From Candidatus Methanoperedens sp. (GTDB lineage Archaea; Halobacteriota; Methanosarcinia; Methanosarcinales; Methanoperedenaceae): 5,745 nucleotides of DNA. The DNA is taken from contig JAJRAP010000278.1 of the NCBI GenBank assembly GCA_028679855.1, forward strand, positions 1 through 5,745, given 5' to 3'. Of the stretch, positions 1 to 4,819 are shown piece by piece. Each line of letters opens with the position of its first letter. The first letter of the stretch is position 1. Both the position numbers and the translations under genes were made by a program. The notes under the pieces are model-generated. The model saw only the letters and a list, made by a program, of their open reading frames with translations. It ran no database searches and was not told the DNA's origin.

Positions 1-111
1 TCAGCAGGAGGGGGTACCGCACTTGACAAAATTCAGTCATTTGAACGCGCTGGCGTCACTGTGGGAAAAAGTCCAGTGGACATAGTCCGGATAGTAAAAA
101 ATATTATATAA
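1..111 (+). CDS. sucD: Succinyl-CoA ligase (ADP-forming) alpha subunit, C-terminal end (partial)
   Basis: This is the last 36 codons and TAA stop of a gene that begins outside the window. The visible peptide starts SAGGGTALDKIQSFERAG and continues with VTVGKSPVDIVRIVKNII. It matches the ending of the CoA-ligase alpha chain, where a small-residue Gly/Thr-Ala segment is followed by a helix (K-I-x-x-hydrophobic-E-x-A-G), a short strand (V-x-V), and a last P-x-D/E-I helix. The alpha subunit binds CoA, carries the phosphohistidine and works with the beta subunit (SucC) to interconvert succinyl-CoA and succinate with ATP formation in the cytoplasm. Only the tail is visible, so the catalytic His cannot be checked. 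A related acyl-CoA synthetase (ADP-forming) alpha chain is the main alternative. Confidence 0.8.
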   Translation, partial: SAGGGTALDKIQSFERAGVTVGKSPVDIVRIVKNII

Positions 112-131
112 TTTAAATATATTTTTAATAA
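109..131 (+). terminator. AT-rich, T-run terminator region after sucD
   Basis: The sucD stop is followed at once by very AT-rich sequence with a run of five T at 122-126. Archaeal RNA polymerase commonly stops at such U-tracts without a hairpin. This is a weak prediction; it is supported only by composition and by a new promoter-like box starting about 15 bases later. Confidence 0.35.
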
Positions 132-140
132 TACCACAGC

Positions 141-157
141 GAAAACCTTATATATAG
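141..157 (+). promoter_or_regulatory. BRE/TATA promoter for the argG leader or a separate small RNA
   Basis: The sequence GAAAACC (141-147) followed by TTATATATA (148-156) is a good purine-rich BRE plus TATA box. It is the strongest box in the window. Transcription would be expected to start about 25 bases downstream of the box centre, near 177-181, right at or just before the AGGAGG at 181. It therefore drives either a long (about 180-base) argG leader or an independent short RNA. The same BRE plus TATA pattern appears ahead of tRNA-Cys on the other strand. Confidence 0.6.
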
Positions 158-180
158 TAAGCCTACGTAGTATCTATTGT

Positions 181-186
181 AGGAGG
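181..186 (+). promoter_or_regulatory. Strong Shine-Dalgarno AGGAGG ahead of a leader frame
   Basis: A perfect AGGAGG lies 2 bases before an ATG at 189, 11 bases before the in-frame ATG at 198 and 20 bases before the one at 207; the spacing suits the 198 start best. It is far too distant (about 175 bases) to serve argG directly. TAGGAGG (180-186) is exactly complementary to CCTCCTA at 250-256, inside the downstream structured element, so it could be masked by base pairing in the same RNA. Confidence 0.45.
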
Positions 187-188
187 AC

Positions 189-281
189 ATGATTATTATG
201 ATAACTATGATTAATACTTATGGATGTTTGGAAGTGTCCGAGCCCACTACCTCCTATGGGTTGCTCTTCTGTTGCTATTAG
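189..281 (+). CDS. Possible leader peptide / upstream ORF of argG (30 codons)
   Basis: A 30-codon frame runs from ATG 189 to TAG 279-281. It opens with three imperfect 9-base repeats (189-197, 198-206, 207-215), each starting ATGAT, giving MIIMITMIN. It then runs through hydrophobic and Cys-rich residues near its end (GLLFCCY). Support is an AGGAGG just upstream and a good promoter. Its last codons run through the structured element at 236-304, and its stop overlaps the first G of the GGGGG stem, so ribosomes finishing this frame would unfold that structure. It has no Arg codons, so classical arginine attenuation is not indicated. No family is recognised, and the frame may be chance; only conservation or ribosome profiling would establish it as a gene. 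Confidence 0.25.
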   Translation: MIIMITMINTYGCLEVSEPTTSYGLLFCCY

Positions 282-304
282 GGGGTGAAAATCCCCCCTC
301 GGAC
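236..304 (+). ncRNA. Nested stem structure with tRNA-like acceptor/T-arm geometry in the argG leader
   Basis: GTCCGAG (236-242) pairs perfectly with CTCGGAC (298-304), closing a 69-base element. Directly inside the 3' strand is a GC hairpin, GGGGG (281-285) with CCCCC (293-297), carrying a 7-base loop TGAAAAT. A weaker hairpin pairs CCCA (243-246) with TGGG (257-260). A 7-bp closing stem abutting a 5-bp stem with a 7-base loop is the layout of a tRNA acceptor plus T arm. However, the loop lacks the TTC consensus, there is no anticodon arm, and position 8/9 and D-arm signatures are absent, so this is not a functional tRNA. It may be a regulatory leader, a small RNA, or a decayed tRNA-like or mobile fragment. 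The pairing is seen directly; any function is inference. Confidence 0.5.
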
Positions 305-323
305 CAATTCTCATTTTCAAAAA

Positions 324-338
324 CAAAAACTATTAATC
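324..338 (+). promoter_or_regulatory. Possible second TATA box giving leaderless argG mRNA
   Basis: A purine-rich CAAAAAC (324-330) followed by TATTAATC (331-338) is centred about 27 bases before the argG ATG at 362. That is the spacing expected for a leaderless archaeal transcript, and it agrees with the lack of a convincing ribosome binding site in front of argG. It is weaker than the box at 148-156. If it is used, the 180-310 region is not part of the main argG mRNA. Confidence 0.35.
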
Positions 339-361
339 TTTCTGCACTTATTAGGCCGGAT

Positions 362-1534
362 ATGAAAAAGGTAGTACTTGCTTATTCTGGCGGTCTTGAC
401 ACCTCCGTGTGCATACCCCTGTTGAAAGAACATTATGGCTGTGATTATGCGATCACGGTTACCGTGGATGTCGGGCAACCTAAAAAGGAAATAGAACAGG
501 CTGAGAAAAAAGCTGCAATGATAAGCCAGAAACATTACACTATAGACGCAAAAGACGAATTTGTTAAAAATTATATCTTCCCTCTCATCAAGGCGAACGG
601 CAATTATGAAGGCTATGTTCTAGGCACGTCGATAGCGCGTCCGCTGATAGCGAAAAAAGTTGTGGAAGTGGCGAAGAAAGAAAAAGCTCACGCGCTGGCG
701 CATGGCTGCACCGGAAAGGGGAACGACCAGTTAAGGTTCGAGACAATATTTCGAAGCACGAACCTTGATGTCATGGCTCCGATGAGGGACATGAACCTCA
801 CGCGCGAGTGGGAAATGGAGTACGCAAAGGAGCACGGGATACCCGTGGCTGCTACGAGATCAAAGCCCTGGAGCGTGGATGAGAATATCTGGAGCCGCAG
901 TATCGAGGGGGGAAGGCTTGAAGAACCTGATTTTGTCCCGCCAGAGGAGATATTCGAGTGGACGGTATCCCCTGAAAAGGCAGGGGAGGCAGAGGAAATA
1001 GATATTGGTTTCGAACACGGTGTGCCAGTTTCTGTTAACGGTGAGAAGATGGATGGCGTTTCACTTATTCAGAAGCTTAACAAGATCGGTGGTGCTCACG
1101 GTGTGGGGCGCACAGATATGATGGAGGACAGGGTTCTTGGTCTCAAGGCAAGGGAGAATTATGAGCATCCTGCTGCAACAATCATATTGACAGCTCACAG
1201 GGACATTGAGAAGCTTGTTCTGACCAGGGATGAGCTGCGGTTCAAGTCGCTGGTGGATGAGACCTGGAGCGAGCTTGCATACAAGGGTCTTGTGGATGAA
1301 CCATTGTTCGCAGATCTTAACGCCTTTATCAATAATTCGCAGGAGAGGGTTACCGGGAACGTGAAACTGAGGCTCTATAAAGGTAGCGCGAAAGTCATGG
1401 CAAGGAGTTCGCCGTACGCGCTGTACTGTGCAGAATTATCGTCTTTTGACAGCAAGGCGATTGACCAGAAGGATGCGGAAGGGTGCTGCAAATACCACGG
1501 GTTCCAGGCAAGGATGTATAAGAAGATCGGTTAA
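362..1534 (+). CDS. argG: Argininosuccinate synthase
   Basis: This 390-residue cytoplasmic enzyme joins citrulline and aspartate with ATP hydrolysis to AMP, giving argininosuccinate, the second-last step of arginine synthesis. The N terminus [15 protein letters not shown] holds the N-type ATP-pyrophosphatase loop (SGGLDTS, residues 9-15). [10 protein letters not shown] (114-123) is the signature that binds substrate and ATP, and [10 protein letters not shown] followed by RSIEGG (168-184) is the conserved synthetase segment. The C-terminal multimerisation part is complete. Length matches the family (about 390-410). The frame is open back to 224, but the extra 46 residues are unlike any family member and lie over the leader structure, so the start at 362 is chosen, where homology begins. 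Only a weak AGG at 353-355 precedes it. Regulation could come from the leader or from the closer TATA-like box. It is convergent with tRNA-Ile. Confidence 0.97.
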   Translation: MKKVVLAYSGGLDTSVCIPLLKEHYGCDYAITVTVDVGQPKKEIEQAEKKAAMISQKHYTIDAKDEFVKNYIFPLIKANGNYEGYVLGTSIARPLIAKKVVEVAKKEKAHALAHGCTGKGNDQLRFETIFRSTNLDVMAPMRDMNLTREWEMEYAKEHGIPVAATRSKPWSVDENIWSRSIEGGRLEEPDFVPPEEIFEWTVSPEKAGEAEEIDIGFEHGVPVSVNGEKMDGVSLIQKLNKIGGAHGVGRTDMMEDRVLGLKARENYEHPAATIILTAHRDIEKLVLTRDELRFKSLVDETWSELAYKGLVDEPLFADLNAFINNSQERVTGNVKLRLYKGSAKVMARSSPYALYCAELSSFDSKAIDQKDAEGCCKYHGFQARMYKKIG

Positions 1535-1548
1535 AAAAAATAATTTTA
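1533..1548. terminator. Convergent U-tract terminator between argG and tRNA-Ile
   Basis: Between the argG stop and the tRNA 3' end lie eight A in a row (1533-1540, partly in the stop codon) and TTTT (1544-1547). On the minus strand the A-run is eight T, 13-20 bases past the tRNA 3' end. On the plus strand the four T follow argG. A shared AT-rich stop region for two convergent transcripts is the simplest reading. Confidence 0.5.
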
Positions 1549-1552
1549 GTGA

Positions 1553-1626
1553 TGGGCCCGTTGCGATTTGAACGCAAGACCTCTCGGTTATCAGCCGAGC
1601 GCTCCACCTGCCTAAGCTACGGGCCC
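1553..1626 (-). tRNA. tRNA-Ile (anticodon GAU)
   Basis: The minus strand folds into a full 74-base cloverleaf. The acceptor is GGGCCCG with CGGGCCC, followed by TA at positions 8-9. The D stem is GCTT/GAGC with one T-G pair. The anticodon stem is CTCGG/CCGAG with loop CTGATAA, giving anticodon GAT at 34-36. There is a 5-base variable region, then T stem TTGCG/CGCAA with loop TTCAAAT, and discriminator A73. GAU reads AUC and AUU isoleucine codons. There is no intron and no encoded CCA. It is transcribed away from rpl10e and towards argG. Confidence 0.97.
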
Positions 1627-1654
1627 GAAGCTACCGCAAATATAACGGCATGTA

Positions 1655-1690
1655 ATTTAAAGCTTATCTATTCGATAAAGTTTATAAGCC
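1655..1690. promoter_or_regulatory. Divergent promoter region: rpl10e (plus) and tRNA-Ile (minus)
   Basis: TTTATAAG at 1681-1688 reads as a TATA box on both strands (CTTATAAA on minus). On plus it would start RNA near 1710-1715, leaving a short leader ahead of rpl10e at 1760. On minus it would start RNA near 1655, about 30 bases before the mature tRNA. GCTTAT (1662-1667) and ATAAGC (1684-1689) form a perfect inverted repeat with a 16-base spacer, and TTATC/GATAA is nested within it, so a repressor site or simply two facing TATA boxes is possible. Confidence 0.45.
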
Positions 1691-1746
1691 ATAAAGTCAT
1701 GTGGAGGTCAAATCGTGTAATACATTTTAAGCGTATATCAATTATC

Positions 1747-1751
1747 GGAGG
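1747..1751 (+). promoter_or_regulatory. Ribosome binding site of rpl10e
   Basis: GGAGG lies 8 bases before the ATG at 1760, fixing this start over later Met codons. A second GGAGGT occurs at 1703-1708 and is followed 6 bases later by GTG TAA, a start immediately followed by a stop; whether that second site is in the transcript depends on the real start of transcription. Confidence 0.75.
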
Positions 1752-1759
1752 ATTATCCA

Positions 1760-2281
1760 ATGGCAAGAAAACCAGCAAGAATGTACAGGAATATCACCCA
1801 GCGTTCATATACGCGGAGGAAATACATGGGTGGTGTCCCGGGAAGCAAGATAGTAACATTTGACATCGGGAATTTAAAAGATGAATTTCCAGTTGAGATC
1901 TCACTCGTAGCAAAAGAAGCATGCCAGATACGCCACAGCGCTCTTGAATCAGCTCGTATAGCGGCAAACAAACCCTTACTTGAAGGTGCAGGACAGAATG
2001 GCTATCATTTTAAGATCAGAGTATATCCACATCAAGTTCTGAGGGAGAACAAACAGGCAACAGGTGCAGGAGCAGACCGTGTATCCCAGGGAATGCGCAA
2101 TGCTTTCGGGAAACCGATCGGCACAGCAGCCAGGGTGAGAGCAGGTCAGAAATTAATGACGTTATCGATAAATCCAGAGAATTTCAAACTGGCAAAAGAA
2201 AGTCTGATCTCCGCAGGGCACAAACTGCCCACACCCATAAGACTGGTTGTGGAAAAAGGTCAGGAATTGATCCCAAGTTAG
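1760..2281 (+). CDS. rpl10e: Large ribosomal subunit protein uL16 (archaeal L10e)
   Basis: This 173-residue protein belongs to the L16/L10AE family, which sits in the large subunit near the peptidyl-transferase centre and the 5S RNA/A-site tRNA path. The N terminus [11 protein letters not shown], with the basic stretch [16 protein letters not shown], is the archaeal/eukaryotic L10e hallmark. The middle carries the conserved helix in [16 protein letters not shown] and the [16 protein letters not shown] strand. The tip-loop region [16 protein letters not shown], which reaches toward the active centre, is present, followed by the [12 protein letters not shown] strand. Length is typical for the family. 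A GGAGG site supports the start. It is the first gene of a three-gene plus-strand unit: aIF2 beta begins 4 bases after its stop, so the two are surely co-transcribed and probably co-regulated with growth. Confidence 0.97.
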   Translation: MARKPARMYRNITQRSYTRRKYMGGVPGSKIVTFDIGNLKDEFPVEISLVAKEACQIRHSALESARIAANKPLLEGAGQNGYHFKIRVYPHQVLRENKQATGAGADRVSQGMRNAFGKPIGTAARVRAGQKLMTLSINPENFKLAKESLISAGHKLPTPIRLVVEKGQELIPS

Positions 2282-2285
2282 GTTC

Positions 2286-2906
2286 ATGAACGATTATCTG
2301 GCAAGTCTGGACAGGGCTTTATCTAAACTGCCCGAAATCAAAGGCACAGGAGAGCGTTTTGTACCTCCGGAACCAAAGCTGCTTACAGAAGGAAAAACAA
2401 CAGTACTTGAAAATTTCTCAGCAATAGCAGATAAACTGAACCGCGACCCTGAGCACGTTTTCAAATTTCTCTTGCGTGAACTCGGTACTGCAGGTAAGCG
2501 TGAGGGGAACAGGGCGATATTCCAGGGAAAATTCAGTTCAAGTGTGTTCTTTCAGCTTATTGATGCATATATTAAAGATTATGTGACCTGCTCAGAATGT
2601 GGTCGCCCGGATACGCATCTTGTTAAAGTCGATAGGTTTTTGGCGATGCGATGCGATGCATGCGGCGCTCACAGACCGGTATCGAAGCAACATGCAGCGG
2701 TCCATCTTGTAAAAGAGGCGGCACTAAAAGAAGGCGAGACCTACGAGGTAAGAATAGAAGCCGTTGGGAGCAAAGGTGACGGCATCGCCAAGAAAGATAA
2801 ATATACCATTTATGTGCCAGGGACGGTCAAAGGAGATATCGTCAAGATAAAGATCAAAAAGATCACCGGTAATCTGGCGTTTTCTGAATTTCTTGAAAAG
2901 AAATGA
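2286..2906 (+). CDS. Translation initiation factor aIF2 beta with C-terminal TRAM domain
   Basis: This 206-residue protein is the beta subunit of the heterotrimer that delivers initiator Met-tRNA to the small ribosomal subunit. Residues about 1-25 form the N-terminal helix that contacts aIF2 gamma. Residues 27-98 form the central alpha-beta domain. A C4 zinc ribbon follows with Cys102, 105, 123 and 126 (TCSECG and RCDACG). Residues about 149-205 ([20 protein letters not shown] onward) form a TRAM RNA-binding beta-barrel, not present in most aIF2 beta proteins (usually about 135-140 residues) but known from Methanosarcina-type archaea. It starts 4 bases after rpl10e with no clear binding site of its own, suggesting coupled translation. 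The stop overlaps the next start (ATGA). Confidence 0.96.
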   Translation: MNDYLASLDRALSKLPEIKGTGERFVPPEPKLLTEGKTTVLENFSAIADKLNRDPEHVFKFLLRELGTAGKREGNRAIFQGKFSSSVFFQLIDAYIKDYVTCSECGRPDTHLVKVDRFLAMRCDACGAHRPVSKQHAAVHLVKEAALKEGETYEVRIEAVGSKGDGIAKKDKYTIYVPGTVKGDIVKIKIKKITGNLAFSEFLEKK

Positions 2907-3148
2907 TTATGTCTATAAATGAATTAATGCTGGTGGTATTCTTGATCAACCTGCCTTTTGGCTATATGAGAAGTAAAGCAGCAAGGTTTTCACGGCAGTG
3001 GATAATGGCTATTCACATCCCCGTCCCATTCGTATTCTTATTGAGGGTATTCTCGGGTTTGAACTGGACCGTAATGCCGCTTCTTGTATTATCGGATGTC
3101 GCAGGACAGTTAGCAGGCGGGAAGCTCAGAAAAAGGGATATTGGATAA
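2903..3148 (+). CDS. Small membrane protein of unknown function, coupled to aIF2 beta
   Basis: This is an 81-residue hydrophobic protein. Three likely membrane segments are about 5-22 ([16 protein letters not shown]), 33-50 ([18 protein letters not shown]) and 54-72 ([20 protein letters not shown]), separated by a basic loop ([10 protein letters not shown]) and ending in a basic tail (KLRKRDIG). The positive-inside rule would place the first loop and the tail in the cytoplasm. Its ATG at 2903 overlaps the aIF2 beta TGA in an ATGA junction, a standard sign of translational coupling; Met3 at 2909 is an alternative start. The overlap and the even hydrophobic pattern make it a real gene, but no family is recognised. 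It is the last gene of the rpl10e operon. Confidence 0.75.
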   Translation: MIMSINELMLVVFLINLPFGYMRSKAARFSRQWIMAIHIPVPFVFLLRVFSGLNWTVMPLLVLSDVAGQLAGGKLRKRDIG

Positions 3149-3168
3149 TCAGTAATCATCGACCTGAA

Positions 3169-3181
3169 AAAGATTATATAC
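3169..3181 (+). promoter_or_regulatory. TATA promoter of the permease remnant (leaderless spacing)
   Basis: A purine-rich GAAAAAG (3166-3172) runs into ATTATATAC (3173-3181), centred about 28 bases before the ATG at 3204. This spacing would put the transcription start at or next to the ATG, so no ribosome binding site is needed and none is seen. The promoter looks intact although the gene behind it is truncated. Confidence 0.5.
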
Positions 3182-3203
3182 TTATCAGGAATGCAATAAC
3201 CGG

Positions 3204-3602
3204 ATGAAGAAAGGATACTTTATCCTGGGTTTCTTCCCTGCGGCCGTTCTTTTTTTCATCGGCATTTTTACAAGCATGGCATGGAACATGGCATTCGGGG
3301 TCTATGAATCCCTCACAGGCATCCCGAAAGAGCTTGTCGATGCTGTGGACAGCTTTGCCCTACGCGGATGGGAGCGCCTTGAACATCTTACGCTCCCTGC
3401 CTGCGTCCCGAAACTTGTTTACAACAGTATCGTCTCCTGGTCTTGGAAGCTTTTTGATCGAATCCACGTATTCGGGAGAGAAAAAAAATCTCACGTCACT
3501 ATCTCTTCCATCCTCCCCTGCTCTATAGCCCTTCTTACTTCCATAGCCATGCGCCTGCCTGTGCTCACAGGTTTGCGCCACAGGGTATTGCCGTATGGGT
3601 GA
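3204..3602 (+). pseudogene. Truncated remnant of an ABC-transporter inner-membrane permease
   Basis: The open frame is 132 codons, but only residues 1 to about 81 (to about 3449) look like protein. They give one membrane segment (FFPAAVLFFIGIFTSMAWNM) followed by the cytoplasmic coupling loop of binding-protein-dependent permeases: IPKELVDAVDSFALRGWERL, then HLTLPACVPKLVYNS. This matches the EAA-type loop (D/E-A-x-x-S-F/L, about ten residues, L-P-A-x-x-P), closest to the NitT/TauT-like or duplicated anion-type permeases. A whole permease has 5-6 or more segments and at least 250 residues, so both the upstream membrane segments and the final ones are missing. After codon 81 similarity stops; the next frame (GLGSFLIESTYSGEKK, 3439-3486) may continue it after a frameshift. 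The last 112 bases run antisense through the purP end and are not real coding. No ATPase or binding-protein gene is nearby. Confidence 0.65.
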
Positions 3603-4645
3603 CCCACTGAAACGTGCACGTTAGTTCCCCCGCCAACGCGAGGCGCCACATCGTAAACATAGAAATTCAGGTCTTTGTCCACGCAGGTCTGAAGGCAGAA
3701 GGGACCTATTATCCCTGGTTCGTAGTATTTCTGTGTTGCTTTCACGTATTTTTCAGCAAGCTCGAACGCATCTTCAAGCAGCGACTCGCGAAGGGTTGCT
3801 GAATTGTGCCCGCATACAGTGTATTCAGGTGTCACCTGCCGCTCGTTCAGCGTTATCTGCTGCGGCGCGGGAAGGCGCACATGCCCGTCAAGGCTCGTCT
3901 CGAACCGCCAGTCTATGCCAAGCAGTTCAATTTTACTCATCTTTTCCTCAAGGGGTGAATAGAACATATCCAGGTTAAAAACAGGTCCGATAATATATCT
4001 CTCGATCCTGGCTTCAACAAGTGCTTCCGGGGATATCACGCCCTGCTTCAGGAGCGCGCCGGATTTCTGTTCGAATTCCTCATACGAGGATGCAGTAAAG
4101 AAACCCCGTTCAAGCTTCTTCACGGCATGGGGAAGCTTGACCATCACAAGACTGTCTATATCCTCTGGCTTTTTTATCTTTTCCGGAAACGGCAGCCCGG
4201 CTTTTTCAAGAAGCCAATAATAGTCCTTCTCGATGCCCCGTTCCTCGCTGCGAAGCAGGTTGCGACTTCCGAACATCGGGACTTTGAACTTTTCTTCCAC
4301 GTCGTCTATCGAGCAGTAGGATGTGAAAGAACGGTTCGGGATAAAAATCGTGTTTCTAACTCTGAGTTTTTGCTGGTTCTCGATCTTAAGTATCTCATTG
4401 AATTTATTATAAACATCTGCGGTATCCACTATCCCGCGGATAAGCTTCCCGCCCTGCCTCTGTGCCTTAAAATATTCTGTATATGTCTTCTCGCGTCCTT
4501 TCTGGCACACAGCATGCGTCCTGAACCCTTCTTCCACGGCGCCATCACACACATCAAGCGCAGAGTGTGATGCCAGTACGCCGATGGTTGTTTCTTTCAG
4601 GTCGTAGCCGGATAAAATTTCTGTTATCTCCTTCCTCTCGATCAT
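3491..4645 (-). CDS. purP: FAICAR synthetase (formate-dependent AICAR formyltransferase, PurP)
   Basis: This 384-residue ATP-grasp enzyme makes FAICAR from AICAR, formate and ATP in purine synthesis, replacing the folate-dependent PurH transformylase in many archaea. The N-terminal pre-ATP-grasp domain holds VLASHSALDVCDGA (23-36), a PurP family segment, and the EGFRTHAVCQKGRE strand-helix. The middle has MFGSRNLLRSEE (124-135). The ATP-grasp core includes the substrate loop EARIERYIIGPVFN (211-224), GIDWRFE (243-249), GPFCLQTCVDKDLNFYVYD (314-332), VAPRVGGGTNVH (333-344), and HPYGNTLWRKPVSTGRR (349-365). Length and the ending EEIVT are normal, so the gene is intact. It starts at ATG 4645 with AGGT 5 bases upstream, inside a perfect inverted repeat. 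It lies downstream of tRNA-Cys on the same strand and ends against the permease remnant. Confidence 0.97.
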   Translation of the reverse strand: MIERKEITEILSGYDLKETTIGVLASHSALDVCDGAVEEGFRTHAVCQKGREKTYTEYFKAQRQGGKLIRGIVDTADVYNKFNEILKIENQQKLRVRNTIFIPNRSFTSYCSIDDVEEKFKVPMFGSRNLLRSEERGIEKDYYWLLEKAGLPFPEKIKKPEDIDSLVMVKLPHAVKKLERGFFTASSYEEFEQKSGALLKQGVISPEALVEARIERYIIGPVFNLDMFYSPLEEKMSKIELLGIDWRFETSLDGHVRLPAPQQITLNERQVTPEYTVCGHNSATLRESLLEDAFELAEKYVKATQKYYEPGIIGPFCLQTCVDKDLNFYVYDVAPRVGGGTNVHVSVGHPYGNTLWRKPVSTGRRMAMEVRRAIEQGRMEEIVT

Positions 4646-4649
4646 GATT

Positions 4650-4668
4650 ACCTGTTAGTCATACAGGT
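4650..4668 (-). promoter_or_regulatory. Perfect inverted repeat covering the purP ribosome binding site
   Basis: ACCTGT (4663-4668 on the minus strand) and ACAGGT (4650-4655) form a 6-bp stem with a 7-base loop, ending 4 bases before the purP ATG. The AGGT that would serve as the ribosome binding site is in the 3' arm, so folding would hide it. As DNA, the same palindrome sits at or near the predicted transcription start and could be an operator. The pairing is direct; the regulatory role is inference. Confidence 0.45.
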
Positions 4669-4686
4669 CTATGAATGTTGCGATGT

Positions 4687-4696
4687 TGAAAAAATA
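4687..4696 (-). terminator. T-run after tRNA-Cys (also a possible purP TATA box)
   Basis: Reading on the minus strand, the tRNA-Cys 3' end is followed at once by TATTTTTTC, a good U-tract stop. The same stretch (CTTATTTTTT, overlapping the tRNA end) lies about 25 bases ahead of the inverted repeat at 4668 and could act as a poor TATA box for purP. Whether purP has its own promoter or is read through from the tRNA is not resolved. Confidence 0.4.
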
Positions 4697-4768
4697 AGCC
4701 AAGGTCCGGAGTCGAACCGGATTGGAATCGCTCTGCAGGCGATTGCGTAGCCGTTCCGCCACCTTGGC
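4697..4768 (-). tRNA. tRNA-Cys (anticodon GCA)
   Basis: The minus strand gives a complete 72-base cloverleaf: acceptor GCCAAGG/CCTTGGC, TG at 8-9, D arm GCGGAACGGCTACGC, anticodon stem ATCGC/GCGAT with loop CTGCAGA (anticodon GCA), a 5-base variable region, T stem TCCGG/CCGGA with loop TTCGACT, and U73. U73 is the identity element expected for cysteine tRNA. No CCA is encoded and there is no intron. In methanogens this tRNA can be charged directly by CysRS or via phosphoserine (SepRS/SepCysS); the sequence here does not tell which. Confidence 0.97.
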
Positions 4769-4791
4769 GCGAGAGGCTACATACACATGAT

Positions 4792-4806
4792 AGATAATAA
4801 GGTTTT
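4792..4806 (-). promoter_or_regulatory. Promoter of tRNA-Cys
   Basis: On the minus strand AAAAACC followed by TTATTATC lies about 25-33 bases ahead of the mature tRNA 5' end at 4768. The AAAACC plus TTAT layout copies the BRE/TATA box found at 141-157 ahead of the argG leader. Confidence 0.5.
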
Positions 4807-4819
4807 TGTAATTGACAGT

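Noticed and set aside
281..297. GGGGG/CCCCC hairpin as an intrinsic terminator
   Set aside because: No T-run follows it, and archaeal termination relies on U-tracts rather than such hairpins.
236..304. A true tRNA gene on either strand
   Set aside because: The acceptor and T-stem geometry fit on plus, but there is no TTC in the T loop, no anticodon stem, and no D-arm consensus. The reverse strand also lacks a T-loop signature.
224..361. 46-residue N-terminal extension of argG with a hydrophobic [10 protein letters not shown] stretch, resembling a signal peptide
   Set aside because: ArgG is cytoplasmic and its family starts at [11 protein letters not shown] (362). The extension is translated straight through the leader stems and has no ribosome binding site at suitable distance.
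1549..1863. 104-codon plus-strand frame over tRNA-Ile and the rpl10e start
   Set aside because: It reads through the antisense of a tRNA and into rpl10e in another frame.
2998..3207. 69-codon frame overlapping the small membrane protein
   Set aside because: It is out of frame with the coupled 2903-3148 gene, which has the ATGA junction and a coherent membrane pattern.
3360..3581. 73-codon minus-strand frame across the permease remnant and the purP end
   Set aside because: It overlaps the purP C terminus in another frame and has no recognisable protein features.
4127..4570. 147-codon plus-strand frame opposite purP
   Set aside because: It lies wholly antisense to the well-conserved purP frame, has unnatural composition and no promoter or binding site, and is a shadow.
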